Source of the DNA: CAZHJG01 sp964533425
GTDB taxonomy: Bacteria > Patescibacteriota > Saccharimonadia > Saccharimonadales > UBA4665
Length of the DNA stretch: 25,943 nucleotides
Assembly (NCBI GenBank): GCA_964533425.1
Contig: CAZHJG010000012.1
Span: forward strand, 1-25,943
Reading direction: 5' to 3'
The position numbers and the translations under genes are program-made. Positions 1 to 8,105 of this stretch are shown here, in pieces (within the stretch, counting starts at the first letter, position 1; each line of letters opens with the position of its first letter). Under the pieces are notes generated by a model. The model saw nothing but the letters and a program-made list of their open reading frames with translations, was not told where the DNA came from and did no database searches.

Positions 1-1458
<1,458 letters not shown>

Positions 1459-1471
1459 CGTTAGTGCGCCT

Positions 1472-1981
1472 TTACATGTCTTGCTGGTTGTGCAGATTGT
1501 ACGTTTCCTCTAACCCCCAGAAATTATCTCTAGGTTTGGTGAGTCCTCGTATTTTGGCCCATCTTAATTCATCGGCCAGCTTCACGAGCAGTTCGGCCTG
1601 CTCGTCGTTAAAGCCATCTTCCGTCTGAACAGAACTGTAGGCCGGATAGTAGTGGGCAACGTTTACGAAAGTCGAGTAGTGGCAGAGCTTGTCTTCAGAC
1701 GTAAAGAATGGGGTATCGAAGCGCAGTTTATAGGTGAGCCTGCTGTAGCCTTCACCATCAGTACCAGGTGTTACGTGCACACAGGCCGTGGTGAAACCAT
1801 TCATACTTTCAAGTGCCAGATCAGATATCTGGCCAGAGCGCACACCAACCCCAAGGGCAACATCAATTAAACCTTGCTCTTCAAGGACCTCGTGGTGCAA
1901 CAGCTGGATTTCAGCTAAACGTTCTTGCTGGTATTCTTCAGTGGTAAATTTTATCTTGTTAAAGATATTGACCTCGGACAT
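1472..1981 (-). CDS. Hypothetical protein, 169 aa
   Basis: Soluble protein with no signal peptide or membrane segment and no family that I recognise. The N-terminal third is acidic and helical (EEYQQERLAEIQLLHHEVLEE). The middle looks like beta strands, and the C-terminus is rich in W, R and N. The ATG at 1979-1981 is used because it is the first in frame. A weak -10-like TATTTG lies 6 nt before it on the minus strand, matching the leaderless layout of other genes here, but the match is poor. The gene stands alone, convergent with valS. It is a plausible real gene because it is long and no competing frame is credible. Confidence 0.7.
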   Translation of the reverse strand: MSEVNIFNKIKFTTEEYQQERLAEIQLLHHEVLEEQGLIDVALGVGVRSGQISDLALESMNGFTTACVHVTPGTDGEGYSRLTYKLRFDTPFFTSEDKLCHYSTFVNVAHYYPAYSSVQTEDGFNDEQAELLVKLADELRWAKIRGLTKPRDNFWGLEETYNLHNQQDM

Positions 1982-2051
1982 GTACTACAAATACCATGGT
2001 ATCAACAGAGAAGCAAGTTACTCTTACTCTTGGGATGCGGCTCCTCACACC

Positions 2052-2124
2052 TGTCATTCCGACGCCAGGAGGAATCTCGTTAATTTTAGGGTGCACGAGA
2101 TCTCTCACTGGGCTCGAGATGACA
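2052..2124. repeat. Imperfect inverted-repeat element
   Basis: Arms 2052-2080 and 2095-2124 are imperfect reverse complements. Both begin with TGTCAT reading inward and end in ATCTCGT, with a 14-nt loop. The wording (TGTCATTCCGA, then AGGAATCT) resembles the scattered palindromic repeats of the TGTCATTCCGAG type seen in many bacterial genomes. Only this copy is present in the window and its arms have diverged, so it looks old. It fills most of the 185-nt gap between the two genes. Confidence 0.6.
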
Positions 2125-2166
2125 GATGTCGATAGCGTTTGTTGACTGATTGAGTACTAACCCGTT

Positions 2167-3024
2167 TCAGTCGGCGGGTTCGAGGACTTGGCGGACGCGG
2201 GCGACGGCTTCCTCGACGCGGGAGTCGTCGAACCAGAGGACGTGCCAGCCGAGCTTTTCGGCGGCCATGAGGTTGACGCGGGAGTCGTCGATAAGCAGGA
2301 TTTCCTCTGGGGGCGTGTCGGCTTGGGCCTGGGCTATTTCGTAAATCCGGGCTTCCGGCTTGATCGCCGCTACCTCTGAAGAGTCAATGATTGTGTCATA
2401 GGTGAGGTTGGGAATATGCCCGTCGCGGCGCATAGAGCTTAGCAGCCCTGACATGATGTTGGTCAACAGCCCGACCCGGTAGTTCTCGGACGCCCACTTC
2501 AGGACTTCCTGCATCTGTTGGATCGGTTCGACTGTTTCTAGGTAGTATTTCGGCCAATCAATACTGTCGACGTTCAGACGCTCGGCAAGCCGGGCGTTAA
2601 AATCACTGGTGCTGATGGTGCCCCGGCAGGCTTCGTCGTTGTAGTGCCAGAAGGCGGATTCCACTTGGTCCAGGGTAGCGCCGGTGTCTTGAGCCAGCTT
2701 GCTGAAGGCGCGCTGGTAGAAGTGCACCAGGCAGCCGTTGACATCGAAATAGACAAAGCTGACGCCACTCTTGGTTTTCTTGAGGTGACGGGCGGGCAGG
2801 GCAGGGGAGGCGGATTGGCCGATGAGTTCGTCGAGACTGGTCCCCAGGGCGCCGGCTATGGCTTGAATGGTAAAAATCGAGGGTGATTTGATGGCCCCGC
2901 GCTCGATCTTAGTCAGCGTAGAGAAGCTTAAATTGGCGCGCTGGCACAGCTGTTGCTGCGTGAGTCCTGCCGCCTGACGCGCCTCTTGCAGGCGCTTGCC
3001 CAACCCCTTTTCATCCATGGCCAT
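2167..3024 (-). CDS. XRE-type HTH regulator fused to a HAD-like hydrolase domain
   Basis: The 285 residues fall into two parts. Residues about 8-66 form an XRE/Cro-type helix-turn-helix (LTQQQLCQRANLSFSTLTKIERG). Residues about 88-280 form a HAD domain with all four motifs in order: I FDVNGCL (D94), II LLTN (T188), III K222 in AIKPE, and IV LLIDDS (D246, D247). The second aspartate of motif I, usually the acid/base in HAD phosphatases, is Asn (N96). Catalysis may therefore be altered, or the domain may only sense a phosphorylated ligand. The ATG at 3022-3024 is chosen; an in-frame ATG two codons later is also possible. The stop is TGA. A perfect palindrome lies directly upstream, which suggests autoregulation. 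The domain calls are strong; the ligand and targets are unknown. Confidence 0.9.
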   Translation of the reverse strand: MAMDEKGLGKRLQEARQAAGLTQQQLCQRANLSFSTLTKIERGAIKSPSIFTIQAIAGALGTSLDELIGQSASPALPARHLKKTKSGVSFVYFDVNGCLVHFYQRAFSKLAQDTGATLDQVESAFWHYNDEACRGTISTSDFNARLAERLNVDSIDWPKYYLETVEPIQQMQEVLKWASENYRVGLLTNIMSGLLSSMRRDGHIPNLTYDTIIDSSEVAAIKPEARIYEIAQAQADTPPEEILLIDDSRVNLMAAEKLGWHVLWFDDSRVEEAVARVRQVLEPAD

Positions 3025-3028
3025 ATGG

Positions 3029-3066
3029 TACCAATTAACAGGTAAAAAACCAAGGGTTAATTGGTA
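3029..3066. promoter_or_regulatory. Perfect inverted repeat at the promoter of the XRE-HAD gene
   Basis: TACCAATTAAC (3029-3039) and GTTAATTGGTA (3056-3066) are exact reverse complements separated by 16 nt. The site starts 5 nt upstream of the XRE-HAD start codon and spans the place where its promoter must lie. Two half-sites of this kind fit an operator for the dimeric XRE protein. That function is inferred from position and symmetry only. Confidence 0.6.
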
Positions 3067-3080
3067 TTAAACGGCTACCT

Positions 3081-3263
3081 CTAGTGAATGTTGAGCGCCA
3101 CAGCCAAGAGCGAGTAGAAAAAGCCCAAGGCGAGCACGAAGCACACGCCGACCAAAATCCATACGTTCTGAGCGTTGCCGTAACCAACCCGCCGGGCCAG
3201 CTTAGAGTACACAAACGCTCCCACGCCAGCAGCAAAGAACAGCGAGACGAAGAAATCACTCAT
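3081..3263 (-). CDS. Small two-TM membrane protein, 60 aa
   Basis: Short hydrophobic protein with two predicted membrane helices: about residues 3-19 (FFVSLFFAAGVGAFVY) and 35-57 (ILVGVCFVLALGFFYSLLA). A basic loop (KLARRVGYGN) lies between them. The start ATG at 3261-3263 is supported by a TACAAT -10 box exactly 6 nt upstream. The stop is TAG, 57 nt before the start of the XRE-HAD gene on the same strand. No family recognised. A longer overlapping frame on this strand has no membrane logic and was set aside. Confidence 0.7.
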   Translation of the reverse strand: MSDFFVSLFFAAGVGAFVYSKLARRVGYGNAQNVWILVGVCFVLALGFFYSLLAVALNIH

Positions 3264-3269
3264 AGGGAC

Positions 3270-3275
3270 ATTGTA
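3270..3275 (-). promoter_or_regulatory. -10 box giving a leaderless start for the two-TM protein
   Basis: TACAAT on the minus strand ends 6 nt before the ATG at 3263. Transcription would therefore begin at or next to the start codon. No ribosome-binding site is present. Confidence 0.55.
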
Positions 3276-3436
3276 TAGTAAAACGTCTCGCGCTACCCGC
3301 TTTCGTATCGAAACTGTAGCTTGTAGATTGAAAAGCGCGAAGTGGGAGGAAGCGTACCGGCAGTACGGTGACGAGAGCTGAGTGTTTTTCAGACTGCAGG
3401 GTTCAGTTGTAGATGAAATGGGGTACCGTGAGGCGT

Positions 3437-3829
3437 TTAGAACGCTAGCTTTTTAGCTACTTCGGCGAGGGCGGCATGGTCTGGCTCGGCGTTCAGGTCG
3501 GCCAGGGCATGGAATTCAGCCTCGGTCGCAAACGGGAAGACATGTACATGCACGTGTGGTACACCGATGCCTTCTACTTGGATGGCTACTCGCTCCGGTT
3601 TATACACCTCACGCACCCGCTGCCCGACTTTTTTGACTGTCTCCATTAGCGCTACATAGTCTGCGTCGTCCAGATCCCAGATATGGTCGACTTGTTTCTT
3701 GGGGATGACCAGCACATGACCGGGCTGCTTTGGGTGGATGTCGAGGAAGGCAAAGGTTTTGTCGTCTTCGTAGATCTTGTGAGAGGGGATTTCACCCCTG
3801 ATAATTTTCGTGAAAATGGTGTCTGCCAT
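3437..3829 (-). CDS. HIT family nucleotide hydrolase/transferase (HinT-like)
   Basis: 130-residue histidine-triad protein; members cleave nucleoside phosphoramidates or adenylates. The family order is visible: FTKIIRGEIPSHKIYEDD at the start, FLDIHPKQPGHVLVIPK in the middle, and the catalytic triad HVHVHVFP near the end. The open frame runs upstream to 4081, but that would overlap the divergent gene at 3945. The start MADTIF at 3827-3829 fits the family length and has TATACT exactly 6 nt upstream. Divergent from the SGNH gene. Confidence 0.93.
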   Translation of the reverse strand: MADTIFTKIIRGEIPSHKIYEDDKTFAFLDIHPKQPGHVLVIPKKQVDHIWDLDDADYVALMETVKKVGQRVREVYKPERVAIQVEGIGVPHVHVHVFPFATEAEFHALADLNAEPDHAALAEVAKKLAF

Positions 3830-3835
3830 GCATTC

Positions 3836-3841
3836 AGTATA
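3836..3841 (-). promoter_or_regulatory. -10 box giving a leaderless start for the HIT gene
   Basis: TATACT on the minus strand is followed by GAATGC and then the ATG at 3829. The spacing of 6 nt puts the transcription start on the initiation codon. Confidence 0.6.
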
Positions 3842-3944
3842 GCGGGGCGGGGAGGTGTCGGGAATTAAATTTTCCTTAAAATCAGTCATTTTGCGGTCGC
3901 TTATGCTTGCGATGGGAGCGGGGTAGAGACGATAGTCGGAGGCG

Positions 3945-6842
3945 ATGGGGAACAGGAAGCTGCATAAACTACTCGGAATAGCTGGTGCGTTGCTATGCAT
4001 GCTGTCAGCCGGTGCTGCGCTGACTATGGCCACCGCTGACGAGACGGATGCAGCTCCGGCCTGGTCAAATCCGAAGGCCATGGCAATCCGGCGGGCAGGT
4101 TTGCTGGGAAGTGCTCAGGCTGAACCGAATTTCCTGAGTAATCTGGACTGCGTACCCGTGACGTATCGTTTAACCAGTGGCGGAGCCAATCAAACAAGCT
4201 GCTTTTCCGATGCGGCATTCGGCCTTATGGATGTTGACAGTGGTGCGGCAATATTCAATGGCACTGATGAAGCCGTGCCGCTGCTGCCTTACTCCGCTCA
4301 TCAAACCCTGGTGCCGTGGCCCGGAACCCTAAATATTCTGGCACTCGATGCAGCTAACACCGGTGGCTCATACCTAAGCATGTACCGGGACTCGCTCGAC
4401 ATATTAAAGGATCAGCGTAATTTGCTGGGCCAGTTGGTCGCCAAGCAATTTACGGGACCGCCGGATACTCCACTGCTTGATCCAGCCGGTCATCAGTTAA
4501 TTGTTAACCCTCAGACCATGGCCTTTTCCGGTGGAAGTTGGCTGATTGCCGAAACGCTTGGGGGCTCGTTCGTGCGCATTAATCTGGCGACGCTCTCTGT
4601 GCTGCCGTTTGCCCCGTCATTCGGTGCCACCGGTAGTCCCGCATTATTGCATTCGCAGGTAGCAGTCAGTGACGACGGGCACTATGTGGCTATCGAAAAT
4701 GATGCCGCGCAATCGTTCAAAGTGTATGATTTGACCACCTGCCAGGGAGGTACTGCCGGTTTGCAGCCGGAAAATTGTAGCTCTTATGATTATTGGGCGT
4801 ATGTTAAGCAGCAAATTAACGGTTTGCAAGGGTTGCGGCATGTACGCTTTCTGAACAGCGGCTTGCTCGGTTTTGAAGCTGTTACCAGTGATACTGCCAC
4901 CATGGGTACTTACGTCTTAGCTCCCAGAGGTGATATCACTTCTTTGGCTGATTACGTGGCTCTCGGCGACTCATACACCTCCGGCGAGGGAGCCTTTGAC
5001 TACCTCTCCGGCACCGATACACCGGATAATACCTGTCATTTATCGCGTCGTTCGTATCCGTTGTTGCTGGCGCATGACCTTTCTACCAGTGCCAGCGGGC
5101 ATTCCGTAGCTTGCTCCGGGGCCGTAATTAAAGATGTGGGTAGCCAGAACGACGATTACCGGGGACAGGTCCGGGAAGGGCCCAGCTATAAGCAGCTCCG
5201 GGAAGCGCAGGCAAACCTTCTGGCTTCGGTGGAGACAAATTTTGTGCCGGGATATATTGCTCAGCATAATTTTGTGAAGCAGTACCAGCCCAAGATAATA
5301 ACGGTGTCGATAGGCGGCAATGACATTGGTTTTGGTGATATAGTACAGACTTGTGTTGAGCCGCACCTTAGCCTGCACCTTGATGGCAATACGTGTTTTA
5401 ACACCTATGAGGATCGCCTGGAAGTCTTGCACTTGATCGATCGTACCCGGCCTCGCTGGAGTGCGCTATACAGGCAGTTGCGCCAGGAATCACCGAACAC
5501 CCAGTTGTATGCTGTTGGTTACCCCGAGGTTGCTGTTGATACTGGTAATTGCGGCTTGAACGTTCATTTGAATAAAAGTGAACTTGAGTTTACTGACGAA
5601 TTAACGACATATCTGAATAACACTATTGCTCGAGCCGCTAAGGATGCGGGTATTGCTTACGTCGATATAAGTCAGGCTCTGGCAGGGCATCGACTCTGTG
5701 AGGCCTCAAGCTACGACGTTGCGGTCAATGGACTAACCGCGGGGAATGATGCCGGGCCGCTAGGCATTAAGGTTTTGGGCAAGGAAAGCTATCACCCAAA
5801 TGCCCTGGGCCATCTGTTAATCGAGCAGACCATACTAAAGCAAACCCATAATCTGACGGCGGCGGCTGAGCAAACTCCTGATGATGCCACTGCTGGCCAA
5901 AAACTCCTCGATGTAGCTGCTAGCGGCAGGGCAGTTACTGCACGAGTGTCTGATGACAATCTATCGCCCTCTTTAATTTATAGGGGCAGGAACATACCGC
6001 TTTCTGTTGATGGGGTTCAGGATGGCTTGTCGCCAAATAGCAGCTACAGTATCCGGCTGGACGGGGCAGGGGGCACCCCTCTCGAAAGCTTAACAAGTGG
6101 TCCTGACGGCAATATTACGGCCGAGGTCCCGCTTCCGGACACCATTCCTCCTGGTGGACACACTCTGGATGTAACTGGCTCTGATCAGGCCGGTGAGCCG
6201 GTTGATGTTACCCAGCCGATTTATGTTGGGGCCAGCGACACTGACACGGACGGTGACGGTATTCCTGATGGAACCGATGCTTGTCCAGCTGCCATCAATA
6301 GCGGCCAGGATGCCGATCAGGACGGCGTTGACGATGCTTGCGACAACTTGGTCGGTGCCCCGCCCGGCGGCGGGCAGGGCGGCGACGTACCACCTACCGG
6401 TAGCGGAACTGTTTCTGATATACAGGGAGGAACCGGCAGCACTATCCCGCCTGCGAGCCAGAGCGCAAGCGTAGCTCAGGCAGCTTCCTTGGATAGCGTG
6501 CTCGGAGTTGAAAATACTCCGCTTGAGCTTGTGCAAGGAGGGCAGGGACAACTTGCCGGTATCACGCTTAACGAGTTTGGCACAGATGGCAAACTGCCAA
6601 TAACATCATCGAGCAAGACATTCAAGCCTATAAGGGCTACCGGTATATTGCCGGCACGAGAACACTTATTGCAGCCTCCTCACACCGTAGACCGGGAAGA
6701 TAAGCGGACGCTAAATCTACCAGTCATACCTTGGCTTTTCTGGCTCGTTGTTATCTTTAGCAGTTCATGCTTGCTCTGCATGTTTAGGTCCAGCCTGCGA
6801 AAATTAGTGGCAAGCGCCGGTTTCAGTTCTGGGTTTACATAA
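3945..6842 (+). CDS. Large secreted SGNH/GDSL hydrolase with thrombospondin-3-like repeats and C-terminal anchor
   Basis: 965 residues. A signal peptide lies at about 1-32 (LLGIAGALLCMLSAGAAL). A region of about 280 residues resembling a beta-propeller follows (SDDGHYVAI, VKVYDL-type strands). Next comes an SGNH hydrolase domain at about 335-635 with block I GDSYTSGEG (nucleophile S343), block III GGND (457-460) and block V SYHPN (H617). Glu (E614) stands where many relatives have Asp, as is common in actinobacterial secreted esterases. After an Ig-like stretch comes a calcium-binding DTDGDGIPDGTDACP-type repeat (about 766-801), a Gly/Ser/Thr-rich linker and a membrane helix at about 925-947 with a basic tail. 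It probably acts outside the cell on esters of lipids or glycans; the substrate is not shown. The start has GGAGG only 2 nt upstream. Confidence 0.88.
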   Translation: MGNRKLHKLLGIAGALLCMLSAGAALTMATADETDAAPAWSNPKAMAIRRAGLLGSAQAEPNFLSNLDCVPVTYRLTSGGANQTSCFSDAAFGLMDVDSGAAIFNGTDEAVPLLPYSAHQTLVPWPGTLNILALDAANTGGSYLSMYRDSLDILKDQRNLLGQLVAKQFTGPPDTPLLDPAGHQLIVNPQTMAFSGGSWLIAETLGGSFVRINLATLSVLPFAPSFGATGSPALLHSQVAVSDDGHYVAIENDAAQSFKVYDLTTCQGGTAGLQPENCSSYDYWAYVKQQINGLQGLRHVRFLNSGLLGFEAVTSDTATMGTYVLAPRGDITSLADYVALGDSYTSGEGAFDYLSGTDTPDNTCHLSRRSYPLLLAHDLSTSASGHSVACSGAVIKDVGSQNDDYRGQVREGPSYKQLREAQANLLASVETNFVPGYIAQHNFVKQYQPKIITVSIGGNDIGFGDIVQTCVEPHLSLHLDGNTCFNTYEDRLEVLHLIDRTRPRWSALYRQLRQESPNTQLYAVGYPEVAVDTGNCGLNVHLNKSELEFTDELTTYLNNTIARAAKDAGIAYVDISQALAGHRLCEASSYDVAVNGLTAGNDAGPLGIKVLGKESYHPNALGHLLIEQTILKQTHNLTAAAEQTPDDATAGQKLLDVAASGRAVTARVSDDNLSPSLIYRGRNIPLSVDGVQDGLSPNSSYSIRLDGAGGTPLESLTSGPDGNITAEVPLPDTIPPGGHTLDVTGSDQAGEPVDVTQPIYVGASDTDTDGDGIPDGTDACPAAINSGQDADQDGVDDACDNLVGAPPGGGQGGDVPPTGSGTVSDIQGGTGSTIPPASQSASVAQAASLDSVLGVENTPLELVQGGQGQLAGITLNEFGTDGKLPITSSSKTFKPIRATGILPAREHLLQPPHTVDREDKRTLNLPVIPWLFWLVVIFSSSCLLCMFRSSLRKLVASAGFSSGFT

Positions 6843-6858
6843 ATTAACTCACTCTCAA

Positions 6859-6885
6859 CAATCGTCTTTCAACGAAGGGCGATTG
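6859..6885 (+). terminator. Hairpin after the SGNH gene (no U-tract)
   Basis: Arms CAATCGTCTTTC (6859-6870) and GAAGGGCGATTG (6874-6885) pair over 12 bases, including two G-U pairs, with a 3-nt loop. The hairpin begins 16 nt after the SGNH stop. There is no T-run behind it, so it may protect the mRNA end or pause polymerase rather than act as a classic terminator. Confidence 0.4.
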
Positions 6886-6902
6886 AACGGGGAAGGGTGG
6901 TG

Positions 6903-6908
6903 TACAAT
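6903..6908 (+). promoter_or_regulatory. -10 box giving a leaderless start for the four-TM protein
   Basis: TACAAT is followed by 7 nt and then the ATG at 6916. An in-frame ATG at 6907 overlaps the box itself, so 6916 is the more likely start. A TTGAAC lies about 14 nt upstream as a poorly spaced -35. Confidence 0.55.
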
Positions 6909-6915
6909 GTTGCTT

Positions 6916-8085
6916 ATGCGTTGGGTGAAGAAGGGAATTGTCGGGTTATTGGCGCTGGTTTTGTTGGCTTCGCTGGTAGGCGGAGCATTGTCGACAAGCG
7001 CGAATATCGCCCTGGATCATCCAGGTAAGATCGAGGCTTGGCTGAATCAGAGTCATTTTTATGACGCGTTCATAACGAACGCGCTTAATGAGGCACAGAA
7101 ATCGGCTGGGGGTAGCGTTGGGTCGGTTTCGCTGAGCGATCCGGCTGTGCGGCAAGCTGCCGAAAAGGCCTATTCACCCCAGTTATTGCAACAAAATGTG
7201 AACACTATTTTGAACAGTAATTACGCCTGGTTGCAGGGTAAGACCGCGACACCAACCTTCAATATTGACCTCACTGGCGCCAAGCAAAGCTTCGCAAACG
7301 AAATTAGTACGGCCGTCGAAAAACAAAAAAACAGCATGACCCAATGCTCAGTCGACCAACTCAACCAGCTCCTCAGTGAGTCGCAAAATATACAGAATAT
7401 CGATCCGCTGAGTGTGCCGTGCCGGCCGGCCGGCGTGAGCTCGCAAGCGGAAGCTGCCCAGGTCGAGCAAGCCATTTCCGCCAATAATTCTTTCCTGAGT
7501 GGCCACACTACTGTTACCGCCAGTACGCTTAGCCCATCTGGGAAAAGCCAGAACCAGCCATATTACCAGGAGTTTTCGGCAGCACCAAAGTTCTATCGTT
7601 GGAGCGTTACGTTGCCATGGATTTATGCATTGGCGGCATTACTGAGTCTCATCGGTATTGTTTTTCTGGCTCCGCGCAAGCGGCGCGGTCTTCGCATCGT
7701 ATGCGTAGTGCTGCTTGAGGCTGGTTTAATCCTGCTTGTCATAAAGCTTTTGGGTGATAAGGCTTTGCCCCATGTTGAGAACAAAATTTTTAACGGTTCC
7801 AGTGTTGGGCCTCTGCAGAAATCTTTGGTTGATTTCTTGCACTTGGCAGAAGCTCAACTCGTCAAAATCGACTTCTGGTTCGGCATCGCCTACCTGACAC
7901 TCGCCTTTGCGCTGGTGCTGTATCTGTTCATCACCCGAAAATCTGCAGTTGAGAGCACACCCAAACCACAGCTCAAAGCCCGAGCGACAACGACAACTCC
8001 GCCAATCCCCGCTACTCCATCAACTTCAACTACACCCACAGCTACACGCCCCAAGCACCAAAAACCACCCCGGCTTATTCAATAA
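6916..8085 (+). CDS. Four-TM membrane protein with large external loop and Pro/Thr-rich tail
   Basis: 389 residues from the ATG at 6916. The open frame reaches back to 6883, but the -10 box decides the start. TM1 at about residues 5-27 (GIVGLLALVLLASLVGGAL) is followed by about 210 mostly polar residues, probably outside the membrane, with a nearby Cys pair (C at TQCSVD and VPCRP). TM2 (PWIYALAALLSLIGIVFLA), TM3 (IVCVVLLEAGLILLVIKLL) and TM4 (FGIAYLTLAFALVLYLFI) follow. The tail is a disordered run of about 50 residues, mostly T, P and A, with basic ends. No family recognised. It is co-directional with the SGNH gene but has its own promoter. Confidence 0.8.
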   Translation: MRWVKKGIVGLLALVLLASLVGGALSTSANIALDHPGKIEAWLNQSHFYDAFITNALNEAQKSAGGSVGSVSLSDPAVRQAAEKAYSPQLLQQNVNTILNSNYAWLQGKTATPTFNIDLTGAKQSFANEISTAVEKQKNSMTQCSVDQLNQLLSESQNIQNIDPLSVPCRPAGVSSQAEAAQVEQAISANNSFLSGHTTVTASTLSPSGKSQNQPYYQEFSAAPKFYRWSVTLPWIYALAALLSLIGIVFLAPRKRRGLRIVCVVLLEAGLILLVIKLLGDKALPHVENKIFNGSSVGPLQKSLVDFLHLAEAQLVKIDFWFGIAYLTLAFALVLYLFITRKSAVESTPKPQLKARATTTTPPIPATPSTSTTPTATRPKHQKPPRLIQ

Positions 8086-8105
8086 GCCCTCCATGAGCGG
8101 TAAGC

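Noticed and set aside
3264..3436. Possible small RNA in the gap between the two-TM protein and the HIT gene
   Set aside because: Only a short ACCG/CGGT pairing is visible, with no promoter or terminator that I could support.
3830..4081. Upstream extension of the HIT gene to 4081
   Set aside because: It would add 84 residues unlike the family, overlap the divergent SGNH gene and pass through the TATACT promoter.
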